Assembly (NCBI RefSeq): GCF_900166625.1
Contig: NZ_LT800499.1
Span: 2,859,317 to 2,923,316, forward strand
DNA: 64,000 nucleotides
DNA from: Halobacillus massiliensis
Lineage (GTDB): Bacteria; Bacillota; Bacilli; Bacillales; Halobacillaceae
Reading direction: 5' to 3'
Position numbers and translations under genes: made by a program. The notes below the pieces were generated by a model. That model had not been told where the DNA came from, did no database searches, and saw only the letters and a list, made by a program, of their open reading frames with translations. Below are positions 11,992 through 20,433 of this stretch, one piece after another. The first letter of the stretch is position 1, and each line of letters begins with the position of its first letter.

Positions 11992-12875
11992 AACGTCCAC
12001 TTAAAATCACTCACATCATGGGTGATTTTTTTGTTGTGAATTAATCCTGTTACGTAGGCGGTAACAGCTGTTTTAAACAGAAGCCACTGAGGAAGATTTC
12101 TTCCATTCACCTCAAATTTTCTACAAACGGCGGCCACTGTCTCCTCATGGGTCACCCCATCTGGATGCTTACTTACAAGCTCTTCTACTTCATTCATAAT
12201 ATTTAAATGGTAATCAATGTTTTCCTGAAGCGTTTTTCTAAATTCTTTTTCATACATACCGTGGCCCGGGACTGCTCCTTCTGTCTTTACTTGCATGAGC
12301 TTCTCAAGAGATTGTATGGTCTTCACAGCATCTGTTATATAAGGGATTCTGTGCTTATGAAGCTGTTCTTTTCCAAAATAGGCATCAGCCGCGTAAAGCG
12401 TGTCATATGCTGCAAGTGACAGCTGATGATAACTGTGTCCTGGTGATGCAATAGCTTGTACTTTTAATGTGCCTATTGCAAGCATACCTTCTTCTGCTAT
12501 TTCATCCACTCTCATCGGCGGTCCTTCCAAAAACTTATTGCGCAGCTCAGGTAGTGGATCATTTCCACCGAATAAATAAAGCGGTTCTAAGGAGGGGTTT
12601 CGCAAAATCGCTTCTTCAAAACGCGGAGCTATCGTATGTAATTGAAAGCGCTCCTGCAAGTATGCCGCTCCCCCATAATGGTCCGCATGGGCATGTGTAA
12701 TAAAAAGATGTGTCAAAGGAAGCTTTCGCTGTTCAAGCTCCTTGACCACCTTTTTCACGGATGATGAATCGATTCCTGTATCAATTAGTAATCCAGTTTC
12801 TCCATCCGTGACATATCCGATATTTACAGCACTTTCATAAATATAACAATATGAGTTAATTTGATTAAATGGCAT
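11973..12875 (-). CDS. MBL-fold metallohydrolase
   Basis: A 300-residue metallo-beta-lactamase-fold hydrolase. The metal-binding THAHADH motif lies at about residues 59-65, a second metal His in SPGHSYH, an Asp in YAADAYF and a further His in VPGHGMY. An extra C-terminal domain of about 90 residues, with a winged-helix look (THEETVAAVCRKFEV), follows. Such proteins include glyoxalase-II-like thioesterases and lactonases; the substrate is not predictable. The ribosome binding site CAGGAG precedes ATG 12875. The last codons overlap the convergent DUF421 gene, whose terminator lies inside this coding region. Confidence 0.85.
   Translation of the reverse strand: MPFNQINSYCYIYESAVNIGYVTDGETGLLIDTGIDSSSVKKVVKELEQRKLPLTHLFITHAHADHYGGAAYLQERFQLHTIAPRFEEAILRNPSLEPLYLFGGNDPLPELRNKFLEGPPMRVDEIAEEGMLAIGTLKVQAIASPGHSYHQLSLAAYDTLYAADAYFGKEQLHKHRIPYITDAVKTIQSLEKLMQVKTEGAVPGHGMYEKEFRKTLQENIDYHLNIMNEVEELVSKHPDGVTHEETVAAVCRKFEVNGRNLPQWLLFKTAVTAYVTGLIHNKKITHDVSDFKWTFYPVVD
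12003..12032 (+). terminator. Terminator of the DUF421 gene
   Basis: AAATCACTC pairs with GGGTGATTT (one G-U), followed by a run of seven T. It lies inside the 3' coding part of the opposing MBL-fold gene. Confidence 0.8.
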
Positions 12876-12901
12876 AGTTCGTTCTCCTGTAATAGTACTT
12901 T

Positions 12902-13162
12902 CTATATTGTTTCGCTGAAGTGGTGTCCTTTTCCTGTTATTTCTGCATAAACTTTTTCACAATTTCTTAGCCTGCAGTGAAAATTTTGCGGAATGTGCAA
13001 GGACGGACTGGAATAAGGGTGTTTATTTCTTTGAGTAGGATTTTCATTTCTTAATGTCACTGGATATACTTTCTCAAGGTAAAGAGGAGAGTTTCTTTTG
13101 GGAAGCACTCTCTGTTGATAATCCTGATATTGATATTGAGGTATTGGAAGAATATAACCCAT
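12902..13162 (-). CDS. Small uncharacterised protein, Tyr/Pro/Gln-rich
   Basis: An 86-residue protein I do not recognise. It opens MGYILPIPQYQYQDYQQRV and is basic and rich in Tyr, Pro, Asn and His, with no membrane segment or signal peptide. The ribosome binding site AGGAGGGG lies 7 nt before the ATG, which supports a real gene. It sits between the MBL-fold gene and the sporulation gene yjcA, beside a coat cluster. A spore-related role is possible but is inference from position and composition only. Confidence 0.65.
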   Translation of the reverse strand: MGYILPIPQYQYQDYQQRVLPKRNSPLYLEKVYPVTLRNENPTQRNKHPYSSPSLHIPQNFHCRLRNCEKVYAEITGKGHHFSETI

Positions 13163-13212
13163 CTCATCCCCTCCTATTACCTACCTTTACCCGTCACTGT
13201 TATTTTTTATTC

Positions 13213-13524
13213 TTACGTCCGCTCGCTAAAAGTGTAAATTAGGGACTGCATGCCGGCAATAGCCATTATGAATAAAAACAGTTCACTATATGGTACAAAT
13301 AAATGCAGGGCGACAACAATCAGTGCCATCCATACACCGACACACCACTGGCAGCTGAGCAATTCTCCAATCAATCCTTTAGGCTCCAGCCATTCTTCCC
13401 CATCTTCTTTTATAATCGTAAAAAACGGGGAGCGGAGCGGTTCAAAAATAACATCCTGAACGACTAGACGTGTCAGCCGAAAACACGCAAAAGCAAGTAT
13501 GAAAAGGTTCAGCCAATCTCCCAT
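13213..13524 (-). CDS. yjcA: Sporulation-associated DUF1360 protein YjcA
   Basis: A 103-residue membrane protein of the DUF1360 family. The segments FILAFACFRLTRLV (about 8-21) and LSCQWCVGVWMALIVVALHL (about 56-75), plus a third near 80-95, look membrane-embedded. A Cys-x-x-Cys pair (CQWC) is characteristic. The B. subtilis homologue is a sporulation protein close to cotO/cotZ, matching the order here. Ribosome binding site AGGGAGGG lies 7 nt before ATG 13524. Confidence 0.85.
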   Translation of the reverse strand: MGDWLNLFILAFACFRLTRLVVQDVIFEPLRSPFFTIIKEDGEEWLEPKGLIGELLSCQWCVGVWMALIVVALHLFVPYSELFLFIMAIAGMQSLIYTFSERT

Positions 13525-13547
13525 GCATGTACCCTCCCTTTCTAAAG

Positions 13548-13577
13548 TAAAAGGCCACTACGTCGTAGCGACCTTTT
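13548..13577 (-). terminator. Hairpin between yjcA and the upstream coat-like gene
   Basis: AAAGG/CCTTT outer stem and CTACGTCGTAG inner palindrome, followed on the minus strand by TTTACTTT. It probably ends the transcript of the gene at 13830. Confidence 0.65.
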
Positions 13578-13584
13578 TCACTAA

Positions 13585-13830
13585 CTAAATCCAGGAAAAT
13601 CCTCCGCGGGAGCTGCTGGATTCATCGTCGTGTTTTTTATGTTTATGTTGGGAACCGTCTTTTGATTCATCCTGAGAACCTCGTCGTCCCCCGAAGAATG
13701 GGTCCCACCCTCTGTGTTGCTCTTTCTTGTGATCATCTTTACGATGATTTTCAGGCTGTATGATGACATTATCTGCTTTAATTACTAAGTCCTTGACGTA
13801 GATGACTTTTTCTTTTTTCTTTTCAGACAT
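13585..13830 (-). CDS. Small hydrophilic protein, probable spore-associated
   Basis: An 81-residue protein starting MSEKKKEKVIYVKDLVIKAD. A beta-rich start (VIYVKDLVIKADNVII) is followed by a His/Lys/Asp-rich middle with WDPFFGG, then a Ser/Gly tail. It has no membrane segment. The start is the ATG at 13828-13830, 8 nt after AAGGAG; the longer frame to 13896 lacks a ribosome binding site. Its composition and position between yjcA and cotZ suggest a coat or coat-assembly protein. I cannot name the family. Confidence 0.65.
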   Translation of the reverse strand: MSEKKKEKVIYVKDLVIKADNVIIQPENHRKDDHKKEQHRGWDPFFGGRRGSQDESKDGSQHKHKKHDDESSSSRGGFSWI

Positions 13831-13950
13831 ACCTTTCATCTCCTTATTAATAGTCATTGTTACTTTATGGTGCAAATGTCCATTTGGTGTAGTCAATCGC
13901 CTAACTGCAAGTCATTCCCTTGTTTTTTTACAGAAGAGACAAACGCCCAC

Positions 13951-13977
13951 ACCTGAGATGGGTATCTACATATTCTA
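13951..13977 (+). promoter_or_regulatory. Sigma-K promoter of cotZ
   Basis: AC (13951-13952), a 16-nt spacer and CATATTCTA (13969-13977), matching the sigma-K pattern AC-N16-CATANNNTA. The start of transcription would be near 13984. Confidence 0.7.
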
Positions 13978-14020
13978 TTAAAGACATTACGTCAATACGT
14001 ATTGAGAGGGGCTACAAATA

Positions 14021-14473
14021 ATGAGCTGTGGAAAACATCATGATTCAGGAAATTGTGTATGTGACATTTTAAAAGAAATTGTGGCAGCACAAAATGATGT
14101 ACTTTCTGATTGCAACACAAGTTGTGAGCAATCAATAGGAGACTTATTAGGGGATACGGGTGGATCAGGACATGACACAGTGCCTGTGCTTCTTTACTGC
14201 AAAGGAACCTGCAAACCATTCAAGGGGTATGGAGCTCGTCGAGATTCCATCGAGCATATCAAATCCAGCTTTTACTTCCGTGTAAAAGATGTAGATAAAG
14301 ATTGCTGTGCTACATTAGAATTACTGCGGGATCCTGATGATAAAGACTGCAATCCTGACTCTCCAGTCGATCAGGAAACTGGGCACTTAAGAGCAACAGG
14401 CATCTGTATTACAGTCGACTTGTTCTGTTTCTGCCATATAACATGCTTACCAGCAATTACAGCGCTATCTTAA
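14021..14473 (+). CDS. cotZ: Spore coat protein of the CotZ/CotY/ExsY family
   Basis: A 150-residue Cys-rich protein (about 14 Cys). It starts MSCGKHHDSGNCVCDILKEI, with the family's N-terminal Cys cluster and helix. CKGTCKPFKGYG and CITVDLFCFCHITCL stretches follow. CotZ, CotY and ExsY self-assemble through disulfides into the crust or exosporium base layer, the surface to which collagen-like filaments attach. It is divergent from cotO, has a sigma-K promoter upstream, and uses GAGGGG as ribosome binding site. It could equally be called exsY; the paralogue cannot be fixed from sequence alone. Confidence 0.9.
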   Translation: MSCGKHHDSGNCVCDILKEIVAAQNDVLSDCNTSCEQSIGDLLGDTGGSGHDTVPVLLYCKGTCKPFKGYGARRDSIEHIKSSFYFRVKDVDKDCCATLELLRDPDDKDCNPDSPVDQETGHLRATGICITVDLFCFCHITCLPAITALS

Positions 14474-14506
14474 ATGATAAAACTGCGGCCTTAACGGGGC
14501 GGATTT

Positions 14507-14540
14507 AAAGCTTGCAGGTGTTTACTGCAGGCTTTTTTTT
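14507..14540 (+). terminator. Terminator of cotZ
   Basis: AAAGC-TTGCAG pairs with CTGCA-GGCTTT, followed by eight T. Confidence 0.85.
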
Positions 14541-14545
14541 CTATA

Positions 14546-14580
14546 AAAAAGACGGCCGCGGCCATTCGGCTCGCGGCGTT
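14546..14580 (-). terminator. Terminator of cotO
   Basis: On the minus strand GCCGCG-A-GCC, loop GAAT, GGC-C-GCGGC, then CGTCTTTTTT. It lies back to back with the cotZ terminator. Confidence 0.8.
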
Positions 14581-14590
14581 TCTATATGCC

Positions 14591-15121
14591 TTAAAAGCCG
14601 ATCAGCCGAATATCCTTAATTTCCTCAAATGGAAATTCCTGTTGAAATGGCTTTTGAAAAGTTTTCATTCGGACAATACCGTCTTCATAGCTATTGATAT
14701 AGCCTTTAAAGGTTTCATTTCTCTCAAATGCCGTGACCTGACATTTCATTTTCGGTACTTGAGGCGGGAGCTCTACAAAGTACCGGACTTTTTCTTCTAA
14801 ATCCATGTCACGAAACATCTGTCTGCGCTCTATTCTCTTTTCCCGGCGTTCGACTGATTCTGATGCTGTCTCTGCTTTAGGCACCTCTTCTCCGGCAGTC
14901 TCCTCTTTCTCTTCCGGATCTTGCTCACTGCCTTCCGCCTGTGTCTCTTCCTCCTCTTTAAACTTAAGCTGGTTTCTTAATCGAAGTTCCTTTTCATGGA
15001 GGGAAGTGTCTTTCACAGGGGCCGTACGAAAACTAGTCTGCATGGACACTTCAGCCGGCGGCAGGTTCGGCTGAGTGATATAAAGCATAGGCGGTTTCAC
15101 AATTTGTTTTTTACTCGCCAC
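14591..15121 (-). CDS. cotO: Spore coat morphogenetic protein CotO
   Basis: A 176-residue hydrophilic protein resembling CotO (YjbX). The N-terminal segment has KPPMLYITQPNLPPAEVSMQ. A Glu-rich, probably disordered region spans about 50-90. The folded C-terminal part includes REKRIERRQMFRDMDLEEKV and VKYFVELPPQVP-like sequence ending IKDIRLIGF. CotO is needed for late coat assembly, and in exosporium formers for exosporium assembly. The start is GTG 15121, 8 nt after AGGAGA; the nearer ATG is out of frame. It converges on cotZ. Confidence 0.85.
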   Translation of the reverse strand: MASKKQIVKPPMLYITQPNLPPAEVSMQTSFRTAPVKDTSLHEKELRLRNQLKFKEEEETQAEGSEQDPEEKEETAGEEVPKAETASESVERREKRIERRQMFRDMDLEEKVRYFVELPPQVPKMKCQVTAFERNETFKGYINSYEDGIVRMKTFQKPFQQEFPFEEIKDIRLIGF

Positions 15122-15200
15122 GACTCATCTCTCCTTTTAATATCATCATTCTATGTATATGCTTTAAAAAGTTTTCATGTACGGAAAAATTGAGAGACAA

Positions 15201-15226
15201 AAAAAGCGCCCTTCAAAAGGCGCTTT
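15201..15226 (-). terminator. Terminator of fabI
   Basis: AAAGCGCC pairs with GGCGCTTT. On the minus strand a run of seven T follows. Confidence 0.9.
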
Positions 15227-15231
15227 CTTAA

Positions 15232-16008
15232 TCAGTATCCTACAATATTGAACCCTGAATCTACATGAATCAGTTCCCCTGTAATGCCTCGGGAAAGATC
15301 GCTCATAAGGAAATAAGCTGTGTCTCCAACTTCTTCTTGTGTAATTGGACGGCGAAGCGGTGATTTTTCCTCGATGACTTTAAGGATTTTGTTAAAATCA
15401 CCAATTCCTTTCGCGGACAATGTGCGAAGCGGTCCGGCAGAAATAGCATTTACACGAATGCCGTGTTTGCCTAAATCGTTTGCCAGGTAACGGACGCTGG
15501 CATCCAGACTTGCTTTTGCCACACCCATGATGTTGTAGTTCTCTACAACTTTTTCCCCACCGAGATATGTCATCGTTACAATGCTGCCGCCTTCAGACAT
15601 TAGCGGCTGGGCAGCACGTGCTACGGCAGTTAAGGAGTAAGAGCTGATATTATGGGCTGTAAGAAAACCATCACGGCTCGTATTCAAGTATTCCCCTTTA
15701 AGCTCATCACGATTAGCAAATGCAATACAATGTGCAAGTCCATGAATAACACCTACGTCTTTTTGAATGTCTTCAAATGTCTGGATGATTGCTTCATCAT
15801 CTGTGACATCACATTCGTAAAAAAGAGATTCAGGCCCTTCCAAGGTTTTTGCCAGATCACGAACAGACTTTTCAAAACGCTCGGATGCATAGGTGAAAAT
15901 TAAGCGGGCTCCTGCTTTGTTAAGAGACTCAGCAATTCCCCAGGCAATGCTGCGTTTATTTGCTACCCCCATTACTACATATGTACGGCCTTCTAGTGAA
16001 AAATTCAT
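15232..16008 (-). CDS. fabI: Enoyl-[acyl-carrier-protein] reductase FabI
   Basis: A 258-residue short-chain-dehydrogenase-type enoyl-ACP reductase that completes each fatty acid elongation cycle with NADH (or NADPH). The nucleotide-binding GVANKRSIAWG loop is at about 14-24. The catalytic pair lies in YNIMGVAK (Tyr about 157, Lys about 164). ISAGPLRTLSAKGI is the substrate-loop region targeted by triclosan. Length is standard. Ribosome binding site TAGGAGGAGA. Two direct TTAGTAT copies about 35 bp upstream resemble FapR half-sites but do not form the usual palindrome. Confidence 0.97.
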   Translation of the reverse strand: MNFSLEGRTYVVMGVANKRSIAWGIAESLNKAGARLIFTYASERFEKSVRDLAKTLEGPESLFYECDVTDDEAIIQTFEDIQKDVGVIHGLAHCIAFANRDELKGEYLNTSRDGFLTAHNISSYSLTAVARAAQPLMSEGGSIVTMTYLGGEKVVENYNIMGVAKASLDASVRYLANDLGKHGIRVNAISAGPLRTLSAKGIGDFNKILKVIEEKSPLRRPITQEEVGDTAYFLMSDLSRGITGELIHVDSGFNIVGY

Positions 16009-16141
16009 TTCGTCTCCTCCTAAAACTTAGTATTTGTCCTTAGTATCTGCTCTCATTGTATATTACAAGTGCAGTAAATACAATTTCCAGAGAGTACAAT
16101 ACCGATAGATTAAGGGTTTTAAGTTCTCTATTATTCAATGA

Positions 16142-16170
16142 AAAACCCGGGAAATCATATCCCGGGTTTT
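16142..16170 (-). terminator. Terminator of yjbQ
   Basis: AAAACCCGGG pairs with CCCGGGTTTT across a 9-nt loop, with a T run on the minus strand. Confidence 0.9.
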
Positions 16171-16182
16171 CTCTTTCATTTA

Positions 16183-18033
16183 TTAGTATTCAAGCTGTGT
16201 TCGCAATTCATCCACATAGTCATGGGTTCCGGTAACGATCAGCTTATCACCGAGCTTTAGTTCCGTATCGCCGTGAGGAACAATAGAGTCTGTTCCGCGG
16301 AAGATCCTTACCATAATCACATCTCCAGTGAAAGGAAATTCTCTTAAATAAACACCGTTGAAAATTGGATTGTTCATATTAATTTGATAGAGCGCATTGT
16401 CCTGCTGGGTCATAATTTCAATAACACTCGGAGCTTCAATCATAGCTTTTAGAAGTACTTTCGTTGACATCAGTACAGAGAATACGTGAATGTCATGTTC
16501 CTTCATTTCATCACTTAAAGCAGGAGATTCTACCCGGACAATTACACGATCTACTTCCATTTCTTTGGCAAACTTCGCAATAGAAGCGTTGCGTTCTTCA
16601 TCCCCAGTAGATACGACGAGAACATCTACATCGAATACTCCGATTTCTCTCATTTTTTCTACGTCATAAGAATCGAGTTCTTTAATATCAAACGTAGACC
16701 TTGATACTTTTTCATCGATTTTATCATTCTTCGTATGATAAAGATGTGTTTCAAAAAGCTGCTCATCTAATTCTCTTACAACCGGCAGTGTCATTTGGTT
16801 GGACCCGATAAATGAAATTTTTTGAACCGGCTCTCCACTTTCGGCCTTGCCGTAAATTTTCTTAAATAAAATAGGGGTAGTCAGACAGGTGAGCACGGCT
16901 ACTAAAATGAGCGCACCTTCCATCTGAGCATCGATCATACCTTCCCGTTCTGCAATTGCGGCGGCTGCTATCACAAGAGACAGTGTGGAAGTTAATAGAA
17001 AACCAGATCCTACAACGGTTTTCATGTCATACCACTTGCGCATAATAAACACTGGGAGTAGCTTAGAAACTAGCAGTGCTAAAAAGAGCAGCGGGATAAG
17101 AATTAATATCCTTGGGTCTGCCAGCAGTCCCCATAAATCAAGTTCCACTCCAACCATCACGAAGAAGATTGGAATGAGAAATCCATAACCGAAGCTGTCG
17201 AGCCTTTTAACTAATTCTGGGTTTGGAGAAAGCAAGGATACCAGGGCCCCTGCAAGGAATGCACCTAGAATGTTCTCTGCCCCAACCGTTTCAGACACAG
17301 CGACAAGAACGATGATTAGAGTAAAGACGGCCCGCGTATCAATTTGAATGGTGCCTTTCGTCATCGTTTCAATAAAGGACTGGTTTCTAAATCTTTTCCC
17401 TAAACCATACAAGAGGATACCCGCTCCAAAGAGGACGAGCAGCAGCCACATGTTTCCTCCGCCTTCTCCATAAATGGAAACAAAAACAGCAAGGAGGATC
17501 ATTGTTGCTAAATCCGCTATAACCGCAATGAGCAGGATGGTCTGCCCAATTTCAGTTTTCATCATATTGGCATCTTTTAATGTCGGTACAACAACCCCAA
17601 GGGAAATAGTAGAAATAATCAGTGTCATTAAAAAGGCATTTTCAATAAATCCAGCCAGTACAAACATATAAGAAAGGCCGAGAGATAAAATAAAAATTCC
17701 GATAAAGACAATGAAGGCCAGCTTCACCGGACTAGGAGGACTGCCTGCGTTGTTTTCTTTTTTAGAACTTTTCTTTCTCTTACTGAACAGAGAGAAGTCA
17801 ATCTCAAGACCGCTTAAAAACATTAGAAATATAAAACCAAAGGTCGATAAAATTTCCAGCCAGTCATCTGGCTCTACCAAATTAAGTCCGCTCTGGCCAA
17901 TTATAAGACCGACTATAATCTCAGCTACCACCACTGGAATCATTTTAAGTTTAAAACGGTGAAGTAAGATAGGGGTAAGGAATGCTGCAATAATTACAAT
18001 AACGAGTGAAGTGACGGAAGCTCCGTGTTCCAT
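16183..18033 (-). CDS. yjbQ: CPA2 cation/proton antiporter with RCK domains
   Basis: A 616-residue membrane protein. The first 390 residues form a KefB/CPA2-type Na+ or K+/H+ exchanger with about 12 membrane segments (FLSGLEIDF at about 72-80; ENILGAFLAGALVSLLSP near 250). A TrkA-N (RCK_N) domain lies at about 395-520 and a TrkA-C domain at about 530-616. In the RCK domain FIGSNQMTLPV replaces the classic GxGxxG, so ligand preference is uncertain. The B. subtilis homologue YjbQ sits at the same place. In a halophile it is likely to serve K+ or Na+ homeostasis. Ribosome binding site AAAGGAGG. It is followed upstream by mgtE with a 16-bp gap, so the two may be cotranscribed. Confidence 0.9.
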   Translation of the reverse strand: MEHGASVTSLVIVIIAAFLTPILLHRFKLKMIPVVVAEIIVGLIIGQSGLNLVEPDDWLEILSTFGFIFLMFLSGLEIDFSLFSKRKKSSKKENNAGSPPSPVKLAFIVFIGIFILSLGLSYMFVLAGFIENAFLMTLIISTISLGVVVPTLKDANMMKTEIGQTILLIAVIADLATMILLAVFVSIYGEGGGNMWLLLVLFGAGILLYGLGKRFRNQSFIETMTKGTIQIDTRAVFTLIIVLVAVSETVGAENILGAFLAGALVSLLSPNPELVKRLDSFGYGFLIPIFFVMVGVELDLWGLLADPRILILIPLLFLALLVSKLLPVFIMRKWYDMKTVVGSGFLLTSTLSLVIAAAAIAEREGMIDAQMEGALILVAVLTCLTTPILFKKIYGKAESGEPVQKISFIGSNQMTLPVVRELDEQLFETHLYHTKNDKIDEKVSRSTFDIKELDSYDVEKMREIGVFDVDVLVVSTGDEERNASIAKFAKEMEVDRVIVRVESPALSDEMKEHDIHVFSVLMSTKVLLKAMIEAPSVIEIMTQQDNALYQINMNNPIFNGVYLREFPFTGDVIMVRIFRGTDSIVPHGDTELKLGDKLIVTGTHDYVDELRTQLEY

Positions 18034-18049
18034 GAGCTCGTACCTCCTT

Positions 18050-19414
18050 TCAAATTAAGAGATTCATAAACGCAGTAGCCATACCAAAATAAATAAGTAT
18101 GGAAATAATGTCATTAATCGTTGTAATAAATGGACCTGACGCCACAGCCGGGTCAATGTTCAGCTTGTGCATCACTAACGGAACAAGGGCACCTGCGAGC
18201 GTCGCTACAACCAGTGTGGCCATAATAGAAAGGCCGACAAGTAAACCTAAAAAGAAATTATGCTGCCAGAGATAGACAACCACTGTCGCTATCACCCCAC
18301 AGCTTACACCGGTGATCATCCCTGTACCGGCTTCGCGCAAAATCATCTTGACTTTACCCTGTTTATCTATCTCTCCTGTAGCAATACCACGTACCGCTAC
18401 AGCCAGGGCCTGTGTTCCTGTATTACCAGCCATTCCGGCAATTAAGGGAATAAAGATTGCTAGAATAGCTACTTGATCCAGTGTATCTTCAAAACGGCCG
18501 ATCAGACTTGCTGTTAAGCTTCCAAGGAATAAGAGGATAATCAGCCAGGGAAGTCGCTTTTTTGCTGAAGTAAATGCATGGTCATCCGGTGTATCAACAT
18601 CAGAGATGGCGGCAAATTTGTTGTAGTCGTCACTTGCTTCTTCTTCCATAACATCCATAATATCGTCGACCGTAATGATCCCAAGCAGATGCTGCTGAAA
18701 ATCAACAACAGGCAGGGCAAGAAAGTCATAGTCTCTCATCATCCGGGCGATTTCTTCCTGATCTTCACCAACAGATACTGAAACTACACGTTCGCTCATA
18801 ACATCGGAAATCAGCCAGTCTTCTTCAGAAATAATTAGATCACGTAAGGATATAACTCCGACCAGCCGCTTCTCATCATCGACCACATACGTGTAATAAA
18901 TAGTTTCAGCATCGGGAGCTTCATTTCTTAAATGAAGCATAGCTTGACGAATGTTCATTGCCGCTTTTACAACAACGAACTCGGTGGTCATGATGGAGCC
19001 TGCCGTCTTTTCTTCATAATGAAGCAGATCTTTAATCTCTTCAGCTGATTGCTTATCCATTATCGTTAAAAAGCTTGCCACTTTTTCTTTATCAAGCTCA
19101 TTTAAAATGTCAACGGCATCATCTGTAGACATTTCAGATAGTATTTCTGCAGCAAATCTCGGATCCATTTCTGTAAGAAAAGGTTCAATCTCTTCATAAT
19201 CGATATGTTCCATTACATCTGCTGCTTCTTCAGGAGACAAATAGGTATAAATTTGCAGCCGGACACTATCATCGACTTCTTCAAAAATCTTCGCCTGGTC
19301 ATAGGGATGTAACTCTAAAAACTCTGCTCTAAATTGATCAATCTGCTCGTTAAAAAGGGCATCTTGAATATTACTCCATAGTTCCCGGCGAGTTTGATCA
19401 TCTAAATGTTCCAT
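18050..19414 (-). CDS. mgtE: Magnesium transporter MgtE
   Basis: A 454-residue MgtE. The N-terminal superhelical domain (about 1-130) holds acidic repeats such as LSPEEAADVMEHI. A CBS pair lies at about 135-260. Five membrane helices follow from about 290, with the pore motif GNTGTQALAVAVRG. MgtE takes up Mg2+ and is closed by cytosolic Mg2+ bound to the N and CBS domains. Ribosome binding site GAAGGAGGGAG. I see no M-box riboswitch in the 220 bp upstream. It precedes the antiporter by 16 bp, suggesting a shared transcript. Confidence 0.95.
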   Translation of the reverse strand: MEHLDDQTRRELWSNIQDALFNEQIDQFRAEFLELHPYDQAKIFEEVDDSVRLQIYTYLSPEEAADVMEHIDYEEIEPFLTEMDPRFAAEILSEMSTDDAVDILNELDKEKVASFLTIMDKQSAEEIKDLLHYEEKTAGSIMTTEFVVVKAAMNIRQAMLHLRNEAPDAETIYYTYVVDDEKRLVGVISLRDLIISEEDWLISDVMSERVVSVSVGEDQEEIARMMRDYDFLALPVVDFQQHLLGIITVDDIMDVMEEEASDDYNKFAAISDVDTPDDHAFTSAKKRLPWLIILLFLGSLTASLIGRFEDTLDQVAILAIFIPLIAGMAGNTGTQALAVAVRGIATGEIDKQGKVKMILREAGTGMITGVSCGVIATVVVYLWQHNFFLGLLVGLSIMATLVVATLAGALVPLVMHKLNIDPAVASGPFITTINDIISILIYFGMATAFMNLLI

Positions 19415-19641
19415 ACTGCTCCCTCCTTCTCCTGTATAAAGACCGTTTTATAATAAGCGCCTGTTATTTATTTGTCAACGCTCAAGAATCGATTATTATT
19501 GTAAGTAAATGGGAAGACTCTTCATAGTTCCGCTTATAATGGTTTATCAGAATATAGCAGAACTCTACATTCATCACAAGTTTTTTATGCTCTCTTAAGA
19601 AATGAGTCATAATCATTAGATCAACATAGGAGATGATTTTG

Positions 19642-20391
19642 TTGAAGATCGATGTTATCGGTGATGTGCACGGCTGTCTTCAGGAACTGAAAGAACTTTT
19701 TAACAAACTGGGCTACGAATGGAAAAATGGGCTGCCTGTCCATCCTCAAGAACGTACACCTGTATTCGTGGGAGATATAACCGATCGCGGCCCATCCTCC
19801 ATAGAAACCATTCAATTCGTCTACAATATGGTCATTGTTCAGAAACAAGCTCTTTATGTACCCGGGAATCACTGTAACAAGCTATACCGGTTTTTTAAAG
19901 GAAATCCTGTTCAGGAAACGCACGGATTGGAGACAACAGCTGCCGAATATCGCAGTCTATCAGCTAGAGAACAAAAGAAAATAAAACATCATTTTCTAGA
20001 GCTTGTAGATACTTCTCCGTTATACTGGGAGCTTCCTGAAGCGAATGCAGTTATCGCACATGCGGGAATCCGTCATGAAGATATCGGGCTAAACAACAAG
20101 CGTGTGAAGACTTTCGTGCTTTATGGAGATATTACCGGAGCTAAATTACCTGATGGGCGTCCAGAACGCAGAGACTGGGCACAGCATTATAGAGGGGAAC
20201 AATGGGTGGTTTACGGCCATACGCCGGTTTTGGAACCACGATTTGTGAATCAAACGGTTAATATTGATACAGGCTGTGTGTTCGGAAATAAAATGTCGGC
20301 ATTTCGACTTCCTGAAGAAGAAATTGTGAGTGTGCCTTCTTCCATGACTTTTGTAGAAGAGAAATTTAATACCTTTTCAAGTTTATCATAG
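19642..20391 (+). CDS. prpE: Bis(5'-nucleosyl)-tetraphosphatase PrpE
   Basis: A PPP-family metallophosphatase of about 249 residues. Metal and phosphate motifs are GDVHGC (residues 7-12), GDITDRGP (GDxxDRG), GNHCNK (GNH), and later HAGI and GHTPV. In B. subtilis PrpE hydrolyses diadenosine tetraphosphate asymmetrically and also acts as a protein phosphatase linked to spore germination. TTG at 19642 is chosen, 9 nt after AGGAG. The ATG at 19633 touches the ribosome binding site; TTG 19639 is also possible. It stands divergent from mgtE and converges on the pseudouridine synthase gene. Confidence 0.9.
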   Translation: MKIDVIGDVHGCLQELKELFNKLGYEWKNGLPVHPQERTPVFVGDITDRGPSSIETIQFVYNMVIVQKQALYVPGNHCNKLYRFFKGNPVQETHGLETTAAEYRSLSAREQKKIKHHFLELVDTSPLYWELPEANAVIAHAGIRHEDIGLNNKRVKTFVLYGDITGAKLPDGRPERRDWAQHYRGEQWVVYGHTPVLEPRFVNQTVNIDTGCVFGNKMSAFRLPEEEIVSVPSSMTFVEEKFNTFSSLS

Positions 20392-20396
20392 AAATT

Positions 20397-20433
20397 AAAG
20401 CTGCCCTCCATCGCATATGAAGGGCAGCTTTTT
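20397..20433. terminator. Bidirectional terminator prpE / yjbO
   Basis: AAAGCTGCCCT pairs with AGGGCAGCTTT, with a T run on the plus strand and an A-rich start serving the minus strand. It touches the stop codon of yjbO. Confidence 0.85.

Noticed and set aside
16025-16060. FapR operator upstream of fabI
   Set aside because: TTAGTAT occurs twice as a direct repeat and not as the inverted pair FapR needs; too weak to list as a site.
19415-19632. M-box magnesium riboswitch upstream of mgtE
   Set aside because: The leader is short and AT-rich without the expected conserved stems.
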